Assembly: GCF_000938305.1 (NCBI RefSeq)
Contig: NZ_JYMT01000021.1
Location: forward strand, 152,836-216,835
DNA: 64,000 nt
Direction: 5' to 3'
DNA from: Bradyrhizobium sp. LTSP885
Lineage (GTDB): Bacteria > Pseudomonadota > Alphaproteobacteria > Rhizobiales > Xanthobacteraceae
Of the stretch, positions 10,752 through 19,173 are shown in pieces (the stretch's first letter is position 1; each line of letters begins with the position of its first letter). Position numbers and translations under genes: made by a program. The notes beneath the pieces are model-generated. The model worked only from the letters and a program-made list of their open reading frames with translations. It searched no databases and had not been told where the DNA came from.

Positions 10752-10762
10752 TTGTGCGCCGG

Positions 10763-10791
10763 GAAATATGGCTTGGCGCGGTTTCTGTCAA
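10763..10791 (-). promoter_or_regulatory. Sigma70-type promoter of groESL
   Basis: On the minus strand TTGACA (10791-10786), a 17-base spacer, then TATTTC (10768-10763). The -35 box is perfect and the -10 box matches four of six positions. The predicted start point falls near 10756, just ahead of the CIRCE element. Confidence 0.75.
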
Positions 10792-10948
10792 GCAAACCGG
10801 GGTTAAGGCCTTGGTGAGGCCAATATAGCATGGTGGTAGGGAAACCGAATCGTAGCCATGACGTAATTCTGTTGGACGTCATTGCTCCGCCTTACGTTTT
10901 ACGCTTGGCTGCAGGTGGGTGCGGCCGGGCCATTGTCGGGGGATATGA

Positions 10949-11464
10949 ATGATCAGGTCACTCAACGCGCGAATGGTCGCACGGCTCGCGGCTGTCTCGG
11001 CGCTGACCATATTCCTGGGGGCGTGCAGCAGCTTCAGCCTGCCGTCGCTGTCATCGAATACCGAGCCCGCCGCCGAGCCTGGCGTGGCTCCGGAAATGCC
11101 GGCGACCATCCGCGCCGACGAGATCGTCGGCCGCTGGGGCCTCGCCTCGTTCCAGAACCCGCCCGACCGCAAGCGCACCGAAGATGCCGCGCGCGGCCAG
11201 TGCAAGCAGCCCTACGTGATCGGCGCCGGCCAGTCCGGCGGCGTCATCATGCATCTGGCCGACCAGGCCACCCCGCAGGAACTGCGGCTGAAGGGGTCCC
11301 CGAGCGGCAAGAACTATATCGGCCCGCCCGGCCCGACCCCCGGCGAGCAGGACCGCGAGATCGTCTCCTTCGACGGCCGCGTCATGATCACCCGCTTCGT
11401 CGACAAGGACGCCGCCACCCGCTACGGCAACATGGTCTACGTCCGCTGCGCGCCAAGGGCGTGA
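10949..11464 (+). CDS. Probable lipoprotein of unknown function
   Basis: A 171-residue protein with a lipoprotein signal: basic start, hydrophobic run AAVSALTIFLGACSS, with the lipobox LGAC placing the lipidated Cys near residue 26. The mature part begins with a Ser/Pro/Ala-rich linker. A folded part follows from about residue 55 (ADEIVGRWGLASFQNPPDRKR) to the end (RYGNMVYVRCAPRA), with two further Cys that may pair (residues near 84 and 167). I do not recognise the family. It stands alone, with a palindromic repeat starting 43 bases after its stop. Confidence 0.75.
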   Translation: MIRSLNARMVARLAAVSALTIFLGACSSFSLPSLSSNTEPAAEPGVAPEMPATIRADEIVGRWGLASFQNPPDRKRTEDAARGQCKQPYVIGAGQSGGVIMHLADQATPQELRLKGSPSGKNYIGPPGPTPGEQDREIVSFDGRVMITRFVDKDAATRYGNMVYVRCAPRA

Positions 11465-11506
11465 CGGCGGAGACGCTTAGCTTCTCCTAAGGCCACATCG
11501 GCGGTC

Positions 11507-11664
11507 ACCTCTCCCCTTGTGGGAGAGGTCGGATTGCATCGAAGATGCAATCCGGGTGAGGGGTATCTCTCCGCGAGCGACCCTCTCTCGGATTTCGAGC
11601 CCGCGGAGACATACCCCTCATCCGGCGCTTCGCGCCACCTTCTCCCACAAGGGGAGAAGGGAAG
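11507..11664. repeat. Large palindromic repeat, second copy
   Basis: The same architecture as 10171-10305: arms CACCTCTCCCCTTGTGGGAG and CTTCTCCCACAAGGGGAGAAG enclose an inner pair around GGTGAGGGGTAT and ATACCCCTCATCC. The loop sequence differs from the first copy while the arms are nearly identical. It lies between the ends of the convergent lipoprotein and cheZ genes. Confidence 0.9.
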
Positions 11665-11680
11665 AATGTCCCTCAAACAA

Positions 11681-11707
11681 AAACGCCGGCCCTTGAGGCC
11701 GGCGTTT
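11681..11707 (-). terminator. Terminator of cheZ
   Basis: AAACGCCGGCC and GGCCGGCGTTT form a perfect 11-base stem with a five-base loop; the minus strand continues with T-rich TTGTTTG. It ends 20 bases from the cheZ stop. Confidence 0.85.
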
Positions 11708-11727
11708 CCGTTTGTCTCTGACTGCTC

Positions 11728-12513
11728 TCAGTCGAACAGCGCGTCGATGTCGTCCTGCGAGGCGTGGCCGGCGTCGCCGTCGAGCTTCGGGCCATTGAGC
11801 AGGCGGTCGTCGCCCTCGCGGGTGTCGATGATCGGCGGCGCATGCGACTTGATGGCGTCGACGCCGCCCCAGATGTTCATCATCTCGTTGATGTGCTGCT
11901 CGATGAATTTCATCGTCTGCATTACCTTGCTGATGCGCTGGCCGGTGAGGTCCTGGAAGTTGCAGGCCTCGAAGATCGCGATCACGCGCTCCTGGATCTC
12001 TTCGCTGAGCAGCTTCTGCTGGTCCGCCGAAACATTCTTCGACAGCGCACTGGCGGCCTGGTCGATCGCCTCCACCGCCTCGAGGATCTGCTGGGTGGCA
12101 TGTTCGGTGCCGCCGACCACGGCACCGAGCTCGCCATTGACCTTGGCCATCTCGTCGCCATTGAAGCTCGTGCCGTGCAGCACGGCGATCTCGCGCTTGG
12201 TGCGGTTGATCGCATCGTGGATCAGGTCGAGCTCGACCTTGAGCTTCTCGCACTGTTCGATCTGGGCGCGGTAGGTTTCGAGCAGCGCATTGGCATCGGC
12301 GACTTCGCGTGCGACCGAGGCTTCGGCGGATTCGATGACGGCGGCGCGCGGCGCGGAGCCGCCGGCCATCTGAGCGCGGAGGGCGCGAAGCTCCGCCATG
12401 ATCTCGCGATGCATCGGACCGATGTCGACGCCGTCCGCAGCTACGGACTCCGGCACCGGCACATCGCCCATCAAGGCCTGCTCGACACGAAAACGCTTGC
12501 GACTAACCGACAT
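11728..12513 (-). CDS. cheZ: CheZ-type chemotaxis phosphatase
   Basis: A 261-residue, mostly helical protein. The catalytic signature NFQDLTGQRISKVMQ is present, with Asp188 and Gln192 in the positions that dephosphorylate CheY-P in known CheZ proteins. The C-terminus ends in QDDIDALFD, the acidic/hydrophobic tail that CheZ uses to grip CheY. Coiled-coil-like helices span about residues 65-215. It is probably the partner of a CheY-type regulator; one lies at 56208, far away in this window. It is not next to other chemotaxis genes. Start ATG 12513 is the natural one; the frame is short upstream. Confidence 0.88.
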   Translation of the reverse strand: MSVSRKRFRVEQALMGDVPVPESVAADGVDIGPMHREIMAELRALRAQMAGGSAPRAAVIESAEASVAREVADANALLETYRAQIEQCEKLKVELDLIHDAINRTKREIAVLHGTSFNGDEMAKVNGELGAVVGGTEHATQQILEAVEAIDQAASALSKNVSADQQKLLSEEIQERVIAIFEACNFQDLTGQRISKVMQTMKFIEQHINEMMNIWGGVDAIKSHAPPIIDTREGDDRLLNGPKLDGDAGHASQDDIDALFD

Positions 12514-12820
12514 GATTTCATTCCCACCCCTTCACATCAGCCACATCTAGACGGCGGCGATTTAACGTGAGGTTCACGCGGGAACATTTTGGCGCACATG
12601 ATGCAACGCGCCGTCAAATCGCGGTTAACCATGTCGGTCGCGCGTTCATCCAAAATAAACGCTGTCCGGCAAAAGCGCGCAGCGTTTCCGACGTGGTGAA
12701 TCGAAACGCCTGATCTGTTTACCAAACCGATGCGGTTTTCATTGCTTATTGACCACGTGCAGCGGCGCAGTCCGTGCCGGCTGCGAAACACGTCACGACG
12801 AAACAGTACAGAGTACGTCG
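12514..12820. other. Divergent promoter region between cheZ and the L,D-transpeptidase gene
   Basis: A 307-base stretch with AT-richer patches (TTTAACG, GGTTAACC, AAAATAAAC) that probably hold both promoters. No gene, repeat or clear operator is visible. Confidence 0.5.
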
Positions 12821-13618
12821 ATGTTCCAGAAAACCACGCTTGCGCTGCTCGCCGGCGCGTCCCTGATTGCGTTCCCTCATCACGCCCTGGCGATCGACGC
12901 GGCATCAGCCGAGCCGACCGTGATCTACGCCGGCCAGCCGGCGCCGCAACCGCCGATGCGCACCGCCTATGTGCAGCCGCAGCGCTCCAACATGGGCGGC
13001 GGCTTCATCGAATTCCTGTTCGGCGACGGCCCGTCGTCGCAGGGCACCCAGCAGCCGATGTATCAGCAGCCGGACTATTACGGCAACCGCCACGGGATGC
13101 CGCCGATGGATCCGCAGCAGCAGATGATCTATCAGCAGCAGGAGTCGGCGGCCGATCCGACGCAGCGTCAGTTCGACCCGAAATATGAAAAGCAGCAGGT
13201 CGAGTATCACGGCAGGGAAGGGGTCGGCACCATCGTCGTCGATACCCCGAACAAGTTCCTCTATCTGGTGCAGGGCGACGGCCGCGCGCTGCGCTACGGC
13301 ATCGGCGTCGGCAAGCCCGGCTTCACCTGGGCGGGCGTTAAGACGGTCTCGGCCAAGAAGGAATGGCCGGACTGGACCCCGCCGGCAGAAATGCTGGTGC
13401 GCCGTCCCGATTTGCCGCGGCACATGGTGGGTGGGCCGGAAAATCCGCTCGGCGCGCGCGCGATGTATCTCGGCTCCTCGCTCTACCGCATCCACGGCTC
13501 CAACGAGCCCTGGACGATCGGCACCAACGTCTCCTCCGGCTGCATCCGGATGCGCAACGAGGACGTGATCGACCTCTACGGCCGCGTCAATGTCGGCGCC
13601 AAGGTCGTGGTGATGTGA
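12821..13618 (+). CDS. L,D-transpeptidase (YkuD/ErfK family)
   Basis: A 265-residue exported enzyme that cross-links peptidoglycan or attaches protein to it in the periplasm. A signal peptide covers about residues 1-24 (LALLAGASLIAFPHHALA). Residues 25-125 form a Gln/Pro/Met-rich linker. The YkuD domain spans about 130-265, with catalytic His225 in RIHGSNEP and nucleophile Cys241 in SSGCIRM. The ATG at 12821 gives the signal peptide; an in-frame upstream ATG would not. A terminator follows directly. Confidence 0.93.
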   Translation: MFQKTTLALLAGASLIAFPHHALAIDAASAEPTVIYAGQPAPQPPMRTAYVQPQRSNMGGGFIEFLFGDGPSSQGTQQPMYQQPDYYGNRHGMPPMDPQQQMIYQQQESAADPTQRQFDPKYEKQQVEYHGREGVGTIVVDTPNKFLYLVQGDGRALRYGIGVGKPGFTWAGVKTVSAKKEWPDWTPPAEMLVRRPDLPRHMVGGPENPLGARAMYLGSSLYRIHGSNEPWTIGTNVSSGCIRMRNEDVIDLYGRVNVGAKVVVM

Positions 13619-13637
13619 GATCCTTCACGCCGGAATC

Positions 13638-13667
13638 AAAACGGCCGCTCGATCGAGCGGCCGTTTT
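13638..13667. terminator. Bidirectional terminator
   Basis: A perfect 30-base palindrome, AAAACGGCCGCTC-GATC-GAGCGGCCGTTTT minus one shared base at the centre, flanked by T-rich sequence on both strands. It separates the convergent L,D-transpeptidase and DUF2076 genes. Confidence 0.9.
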
Positions 13668-13681
13668 CTTTTCATCTGCGA

Positions 13682-14518
13682 TCAGGCGTAGTCGCTGTTG
13701 TCGCCGCCGCCGTTATCATCGAGATCGTCGGCGTCCTGATCATCGTCTTGGTCCTGGTCGGCCTGCGCCTGGTCGAACGCGCCGGCGCGCGAGCCGGAAT
13801 CATTGTCACGGCCGGACGAGCTGACGTCGTTGATCCCGGCGTCACGGGCAAGGTTGCTTGACGACTGGTCGCCGCCCCATGGGCGCGAACCGCCGCCAAG
13901 GCCGCCCGCATCGGCAAGCGACTGATGGCTGCCGCCGCCCATCATGCCGCGGATGCTGCTCAACAGCATTGAGCCGCCGACGACACCTGCTGCCGCTGCT
14001 GCCGCCGTGCCGAGGAACGAACCGCCGCCGCCGAACGCCGGCTGCTGCGGCCCGCCATAGGACTGGCCGTAAGGTTGGGACTGACCGTAACCCTGCGACT
14101 GCCCGTAAGGCTGGCCATAGCCGCCGCCTTGCCCCTGCTGCAGCGTCTGGCCCGAGTTCCAGACCGGGCGGCCGCCGACGTCAGGGGCGCGCACCGGCGG
14201 CACCGAGCCGTGTGACTGTCCTTGCGGCTGGCCCTGCCCGAAGATCGCGTCGCGCATCGAATCGAGGAAGCCGCCGGATTGCTGTTGCCCGCCCTGCTGC
14301 GGGCCGAGCTCCGCTTCCAGCTCCTGGATGTGATCGTGAGCTCGCTTCAGCGCCTCGTCCTGCACCAGCGCCGTCTGCACCAGCGCGTAGACCGCATTCG
14401 GCGCGGTGCGCAGGCCCTGCATGATCGCGGACATGGCCTCGTTGTCGCGCGGGGCATTCTCCAGCTTGGCGAGCCGGTCGAACAGATCGTCGATCAGTTG
14501 GCGTTCTTGCGGTGTCAT
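13682..14518 (-). CDS. DUF2076 family protein with Gln/Gly/Tyr-rich middle
   Basis: A 278-residue protein. Residues 1-75 form the conserved DUF2076 helical head (MTPQERQLIDDLFDRLAKLE, then NAVYALVQTALVQDEALKRA). The middle, about 80-180, is low complexity, rich in Gln, Gly, Tyr and Pro, with PYGQSQGYGQSQPYGQSYGG. A short hydrophobic Ala/Gly segment follows near 170-190, and the tail is acidic, rich in Asp, ending NGGGDNSDYA. The function of DUF2076 is unknown. The ATG at 14518 has GGAGAA six bases upstream; an in-frame earlier start would add unrelated residues. Confidence 0.85.
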   Translation of the reverse strand: MTPQERQLIDDLFDRLAKLENAPRDNEAMSAIMQGLRTAPNAVYALVQTALVQDEALKRAHDHIQELEAELGPQQGGQQQSGGFLDSMRDAIFGQGQPQGQSHGSVPPVRAPDVGGRPVWNSGQTLQQGQGGGYGQPYGQSQGYGQSQPYGQSYGGPQQPAFGGGGSFLGTAAAAAAGVVGGSMLLSSIRGMMGGGSHQSLADAGGLGGGSRPWGGDQSSSNLARDAGINDVSSSGRDNDSGSRAGAFDQAQADQDQDDDQDADDLDDNGGGDNSDYA

Positions 14519-14646
14519 GACGTTCTCCATCGCGTCGATCTCATCGGCGCGCCGCACATGTAGGGCCGCTTTGTGGCGCAAGGAGTGGGCGGGCGAATTA
14601 AATTTATGTATGCGACAAAACGACCGGATGATTTTTATGAACGAAT

Positions 14647-15492
14647 TCAGGCCAGTGTAACATTGTTCAGGGCGAGCAGCGCGGCGAAATCGTCGCTTGC
14701 GAGATAGGCATATTCCTTCTCGCGCTGCGTCGTCAGCGGATCGAGACTTCGGAGCGTCTCGTCGACGAATCCGGGGTGACACATCACCAGCCCGTCCTCC
14801 GGCAGGCCCTTCAGAAAGCCGCGCATCAGCGGGCCGAAATCGGGCTCCCTGGTGAAGTCATAGGCGCCCGCAAAGGTCGGATTGAACCGCAAGCCGAGCC
14901 TTCTCGCCTTGTTGCGGAATTGCGTGCTGAGCACATCCAGCAGCAGCGTCTTGAGCCCGGTGATCCGCTGCGTGAGCGGCAAATTGAGCCCGCCCTGGCG
15001 CACCCACGCCTCCGGTGCGCGCTGCTTCACCGCGCGCAGAAATCCGTCGCACACCTGCGGGAAGAGTTGTGCGTGCTGATGGCCGTCGACGAAATCGGGC
15101 GCGCGCCCGAACAGCTCCTTGAAGGTGTCGAGCTGCGCCAGCACCTCGACATGCACACGCTCGGCATCGAGCCGCCGCAACAGCCCGCTGCGCAAAAGCT
15201 TCGGGAAGGGCAGGAACATATCGCCGTCGAGCGGGCGGAAATGCAGCGTCAGTGGCCGGAACGGCGCGGTCAGCGTCACATGCAGGCCGATCGCGCAATG
15301 TGGGCTCTTTGCGACTGAGGCCTGCAGCGCGGCCGCGGCATCGCGGCCGATCGCAGGCGTCACCATCATCACCGACGTCGCATTGAGCCGGCCGCGTTCG
15401 ATCAGGTCGCGGATCGCGCGGTTGACGCCGTCACTTAAGCCGTAGTCGTCAGCACACAGCCAGATCCGGCATGGCGGTGCTGCGCCGTTCAT
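14647..15492 (-). CDS. ChbG/HpnK-type carbohydrate deacetylase
   Basis: A 281-residue member of the YdjC/ChbG family, metal-dependent deacetylases of acetylated sugars. The metal site is visible: CADDYGLSDGVN near residues 12-24 (Asp-Asp) and FVDGHQHAQLFP near 136-147 (His-x-His). CHPGFVDETL near 250 matches the catalytic His region. It overlaps the upstream glycosyltransferase gene by four bases (ATGA), so the two are almost certainly translated together. The pair recalls the ArnC/ArnD and hopanoid or glycolipid modification logic, in which a lipid-linked sugar is transferred and then deacetylated. The substrate is inference. Confidence 0.88.
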   Translation of the reverse strand: MNGAAPPCRIWLCADDYGLSDGVNRAIRDLIERGRLNATSVMMVTPAIGRDAAAALQASVAKSPHCAIGLHVTLTAPFRPLTLHFRPLDGDMFLPFPKLLRSGLLRRLDAERVHVEVLAQLDTFKELFGRAPDFVDGHQHAQLFPQVCDGFLRAVKQRAPEAWVRQGGLNLPLTQRITGLKTLLLDVLSTQFRNKARRLGLRFNPTFAGAYDFTREPDFGPLMRGFLKGLPEDGLVMCHPGFVDETLRSLDPLTTQREKEYAYLASDDFAALLALNNVTLA

Positions 15493-16535
15493 TCGGCCGC
15501 GGTCCGCTCGGTCGCGGTTGCGGCGGTTTCCTCGCCGGCGCGCTTCTCGCTATGTTCGGCGACGAAGTAGATCGGCCGCGCCTTCAATTCGGAGAGGATC
15601 TTGCCGATATATTCGCCGACGATGCCGATCATGATCAGCTGCACACCGCCTATCGTCATCACGCCGATCATCAGCGACGGATAACCAGGGACCTGCTTGC
15701 CGGTGGTCCAGACCTCCCAGAGGATCGAGAGACCGAACAGGAACGCCGCGCCCGCGAGCAGCGCGCCGAGCAGGCTGGCGAAGCGCAGCGGCGCCACCGA
15801 GAACGAGGTCAGGCCCTCGATCGAGAGGCCGATCAGCCGGCCGGCATTGAAGGTGGTGACGCCATGCGCGCGCGCCGCCGGCTCGTAGTCGACGCGGATT
15901 TGCTTGAAGCCGATCCAACTTGCCAGGCCCTTGAAGAAGCGGTTGCGCTCCGGCAATTGCCGCAAGGCTGCGGCCGCGCGCGGCGACAGCAGGCGGAAGT
16001 CGCCGGCATCCGCGGGGATCTTCTGCCGTGCGCCCCAATTGATCAGCGAATAGAAGCCGCGCACCGCAAGCCGCCGTGTCGCCGATTCATTGTCGCGGTT
16101 GGCCTTCGCGGTGTAGACCACGTCGTAGCCGTCATCGATCCAGTGCGCGACCAGCCGCTCCACCAGATCAGGCGGATGCTGGCCGTCGCCGTCCATGAAC
16201 AGCACCGCGCCGCGGTGGGCGTGGTCGAGGCCGGCCATCAGCGCCGCCTCCTTGCCGAAATTGCGCGACAGCGACACCACCTGGACGTCGAGCGCTTCTG
16301 CAGGCAGGCTGCGCGCGATCGAAAGCGTCGAGTCCTGGCTGCCGTCGTCGACATAGACCACTTCGCAGGCAAGGCCGTAGCGGTTACGCAGAGTTTTGGC
16401 GAGCTCGACCAGCCGCTGGTGCAGCGCGACAAGCCCGGCGGCCTCATTGTAGACGGGCACGACAATCGACAGCCCTCGCACCGCAGCATTGGCCGCGGTC
16501 GTGGTCAGGCCGGAAACATCGGAGCCGAGCGTCAT
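15489..16535 (-). CDS. Polyprenyl-phosphate glycosyltransferase, family 2 (GtrB/ArnC/DPM1-like)
   Basis: A 348-residue inner-membrane enzyme expected to move a sugar from a nucleotide donor to a polyprenyl phosphate. The GT2 fold shows SIVVPVYNEAAGL near residue 22-35, VYVDDGSQDST near 60, the nucleotide-sugar motif MDGDGQHPPDL near 113, and the C-terminal domain followed by two long hydrophobic segments (about 235-265 and 275-300) typical of ArnC/GtrB. The C-terminal tail is hydrophilic, Ala/Glu-rich. It is the first gene of a two-gene operon with the deacetylase. A palindromic repeat lies just upstream. Confidence 0.9.
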   Translation of the reverse strand: MTLGSDVSGLTTTAANAAVRGLSIVVPVYNEAAGLVALHQRLVELAKTLRNRYGLACEVVYVDDGSQDSTLSIARSLPAEALDVQVVSLSRNFGKEAALMAGLDHAHRGAVLFMDGDGQHPPDLVERLVAHWIDDGYDVVYTAKANRDNESATRRLAVRGFYSLINWGARQKIPADAGDFRLLSPRAAAALRQLPERNRFFKGLASWIGFKQIRVDYEPAARAHGVTTFNAGRLIGLSIEGLTSFSVAPLRFASLLGALLAGAAFLFGLSILWEVWTTGKQVPGYPSLMIGVMTIGGVQLIMIGIVGEYIGKILSELKARPIYFVAEHSEKRAGEETAATATERTAAE

Positions 16536-16556
16536 CGGTCAGGTCTCATCAGTACT

Positions 16557-16663
16557 CTAGAGCACTTTCGGTTCTGATTGAATCAGAACCAAAAGTGCTC
16601 GATTCTTGTTTTAACGCGTTTTCTTCACGCGAACCGGTGTCCACTTCGCTCGAAAACGCTTCG
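16557..16663. repeat. Dispersed intergenic repeat with palindrome AGAGCACTTT
   Basis: AGAGCACTTTCGGTTCTGATT pairs with its near-complement ending AAAAGTGCTCG (16559-16601), followed by a GC-rich stretch (AACGCGTTTTCTTCACGCG, then GAACCGGTGTCCACTTCGC) that I recognise as a sequence common between genes in bradyrhizobia. It lies between the glycosyltransferase and hisG genes, both on the minus strand. Confidence 0.75.
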
Positions 16664-16718
16664 GGACAGAATATGGTACCGGGCGCCATCTGTCGCCAGG
16701 ATGAACGACACTGACGAC

Positions 16719-17696
16719 TCATTGTCGCAGGAACGTCTCGAGCCTGGCGAACAGCGGGTTCTCGCGGTCGAACACGTAGTCGAGCGACACCACCGACACC
16801 GTGTCGGCGCCGTGGTCGCGCAGGAAGCTGCCGAGCGCGTAGAGCTTGCCGGGTGGGCAGTGCAGCGTGAGCATGCCCGACGAGGTCGGCCCGCCGAACG
16901 GCGCGACCACGCCGAAGCGATTATGCGCCTCGGTCAGGAGTGCATCGTTGCAGCCGGCAAAGCGGGTGCGGACCTCGCGATGCTTGCTGGCGCGGGCGCG
17001 CGCGGCGATGTGGTCGAGGATGACGCGTGCGGTCTCGCGCGCGCCGTTCGACCAGTCGGCATCCTTCGATGCCACGAGATTGGCCTGGCTGCGCAGGATC
17101 ACGCCGTCGTCGAGCACCTTCAGCCCGTTCGCCGCCAGTGTGGCGCCGGTCGTGGTGATGTCGACGATCAATTCGGCGGTGCCGGCCGCGGGCGCGCCTT
17201 CGGTCGCGCCGGTGCTCTCGACAATGCGGTAGTCGCCGACGCCGTGCTTGGCGAAGAAGCCGCGCGTCAGATTGATGTATTTGGTCGCGACCCGCATGCG
17301 GTGATTATGCTGCTCGCGGAAGCCGGAGGCGACGTCGTCGAGATCGGCCATGGTGCGGACGTCGATCCAGGCCTGCGGCACCGCGACCACGACATTGGCG
17401 CTGCCGAAGCCGAGGCTCTCGATCAGCAGCACGCGCTTGTCGGCATCCGCGATGCTCTCGCGCACCAGATCCTCGCCGGTGACGCCGAGATGCACGGCGC
17501 CGCGCGCCAGATTGGCCGCGATCTCGCTCGCCGAGAGATAGGCGATCTCGACATTGTCGAGCCCGGCGATGGTGCCGCGATAGTCTCGCGCGCCGCCCGG
17601 CTTTGCCAGCGTCAGCCCGGCGCGGGCAAAGAAGGCTTCGGCATTTTCCTGCAGCCGCCCCTTGGAGGGAACGGCGACGACGAAGGGCGCGCTCAT
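16719..17696 (-). CDS. hisG: ATP phosphoribosyltransferase, catalytic subunit
   Basis: A 325-residue enzyme of the first step of histidine synthesis (ATP plus PRPP to phosphoribosyl-ATP). The start [21 protein letters not shown] and the PRPP-site region [17 protein letters not shown] near residues 150-170 are typical. The C-terminal ~85 residues ([37 protein letters not shown]) look like the ACT-type regulatory domain of long-form HisG. The length therefore fits a long or intermediate form, yet it is preceded by hisZ, overlapping it by four bases (ATGA). The two are clearly cotranscribed. Confidence 0.95.
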   Translation of the reverse strand: MSAPFVVAVPSKGRLQENAEAFFARAGLTLAKPGGARDYRGTIAGLDNVEIAYLSASEIAANLARGAVHLGVTGEDLVRESIADADKRVLLIESLGFGSANVVVAVPQAWIDVRTMADLDDVASGFREQHNHRMRVATKYINLTRGFFAKHGVGDYRIVESTGATEGAPAAGTAELIVDITTTGATLAANGLKVLDDGVILRSQANLVASKDADWSNGARETARVILDHIAARARASKHREVRTRFAGCNDALLTEAHNRFGVVAPFGGPTSSGMLTLHCPPGKLYALGSFLRDHGADTVSVVSLDYVFDRENPLFARLETFLRQ

Positions 17697-18880
17697 GCCG
17701 CGCCTCCCTTGGTCGCGGGCTTGCCATGTTGCGTCAAGGCTTCGATCCAGACCGAGAAGCCGACCGCGGGGATCGGGGTTGCCGAGCCGAGCTGGGTCAT
17801 CAATCCATCATAGCGGCCGCCCGCGACCAACGGCTCGGCGCCGTTGCCCTTGGCGTGCAGCTCGAACTCGAAGCCGGTGTAATAGTCGAGGCCACGGCCG
17901 AACGAGGTCGAGAACCGCGTCCGGTGGGTGTCGATGCCGCGCGCGGCCATGAAGCCGACGCGGCTTTCGAACTGGTCGATCGCGGCGCCGAGATTGAGCT
18001 TGGCGTCCCCGGCGAGCGCGCGCAGCTGCGCGATCGCATCGTCAGGGTCACCTGCGATCGCAAGGAAGCGCTTGATGATCTCGACCGCGTCACGCGGCAG
18101 CGCGCCGGCCTTAAGGGTGGATTGTTCGAGGAAGCGATCGGCGATCTCGGCAACCGAACGTCCGCCGACGTTGGTGGTGCCGGCGATCGACATCAGGTCG
18201 GTGACCAGCGCCAGCGCCGCCTTGCGGTCGGAGCCGGCGAGCGCGGCAAGCACGCCCTCATATTCGTTGCGGCCCGGCGCGGTTTTGAGCGTCAGCCGCT
18301 CGATGTCGTCGGTCAGCGAGACCTTGCGGTTGAAATCCTTGATCAGCCGCCGCCGCCACACCGGATAAAGCTCGAGCGCATCGATCAGCGCATTGAACAG
18401 CGCGACGTCGCCGGTGCGAATCTCGACATCGGTCACCCCGAACGCCGTGGTCGCCTCCAGCGCCAGCGCCAGCATCTCGGCATCGGCCGCGGCGCGATCC
18501 TGCCGGCCGAACGATTCGACGCCGGCCTGCAGGAACTCGCTCGCGGCGCCGCCGCGATAGCGGAACACCGGACCGAGATAGCTGAAGCCGGCCGGCTGGC
18601 CGGCCCTGATGGAGGCGAGGTAGTCGCGCGCCACGGGGATCGTGAGGTCCGGGCGCAAGCAGAGCTCCTCGCCGGTGGCGTCCGTCGTCAGGTACAGGCT
18701 CTTGCGGATGTCCTCGCCGGAGAGGTCGAGGAACGGCTCCGCCGGCTGCAGGATGCCGGGCTCGGCGCGGAGGTAACCGGCCTGTGCAAACGACAGCAGC
18801 AGCGCATCCGCCCAGGAGGCCGATCCGTTGGCTGACCCTCCGGCGGATTGAGGCGTGCGTGTTGCGGCAGCTTCGGTCAT
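17693..18880 (-). CDS. hisZ: ATP phosphoribosyltransferase regulatory subunit
   Basis: A 395-residue paralogue of histidyl-tRNA synthetase that lacks aminoacylation and instead supports HisG. The class II synthetase core is visible: [18 protein letters not shown] near residue 75-95, [27 protein letters not shown] near 105, and the C-terminal [22 protein letters not shown] near 325, then [14 protein letters not shown] 18880 is taken; a TTG at 18928 in the same frame would add 16 residues. It is the first gene of the hisZ-hisG unit. Confidence 0.93.
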   Translation of the reverse strand: MTEAAATRTPQSAGGSANGSASWADALLLSFAQAGYLRAEPGILQPAEPFLDLSGEDIRKSLYLTTDATGEELCLRPDLTIPVARDYLASIRAGQPAGFSYLGPVFRYRGGAASEFLQAGVESFGRQDRAAADAEMLALALEATTAFGVTDVEIRTGDVALFNALIDALELYPVWRRRLIKDFNRKVSLTDDIERLTLKTAPGRNEYEGVLAALAGSDRKAALALVTDLMSIAGTTNVGGRSVAEIADRFLEQSTLKAGALPRDAVEIIKRFLAIAGDPDDAIAQLRALAGDAKLNLGAAIDQFESRVGFMAARGIDTHRTRFSTSFGRGLDYYTGFEFELHAKGNGAEPLVAGGRYDGLMTQLGSATPIPAVGFSVWIEALTQHGKPATKGGAA

Positions 18881-19057
18881 CTCAAGGTCCAAAACGGCCG
18901 GAAATTCGGGTTCCGGCACCAGTTCCAAGTTGAATTGGCGCAGCCAATACCACGGCCGAACCGGGGTTTCGACAGGGAACGGCCAAGTGGCTTAATGATT
19001 GTGTTCGTTAACGATTTTACGACGGCTTGGCTAGGGCAAGATGTCGCCCCGGACCCG

Positions 19058-19173
19058 TAGCCCGGATGGAGCGCAGCGCAATCCGGGTCGGTCGACGGCA
19101 CGAAGTGTCCCGGATCTCGCGGAGCCTGTCATCGGGCGCGCGTTCACGCGACCCGTTGGCTGCATCCGGGCTA
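19058..19173. repeat. TAGCCCGGAT palindromic repeat abutting the rsmE stop
   Basis: TAGCCCGGATGGAGCGCAGCG at the left and its partner GCATCCGGGCTA at the right end (19162-19173) are the arms; CGCAATCCGGG and CCCGGATCTCGCGGAG lie inside. The right end supplies the TAG stop codon of rsmE on the minus strand, so the repeat starts exactly at the end of the gene. Confidence 0.8.
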
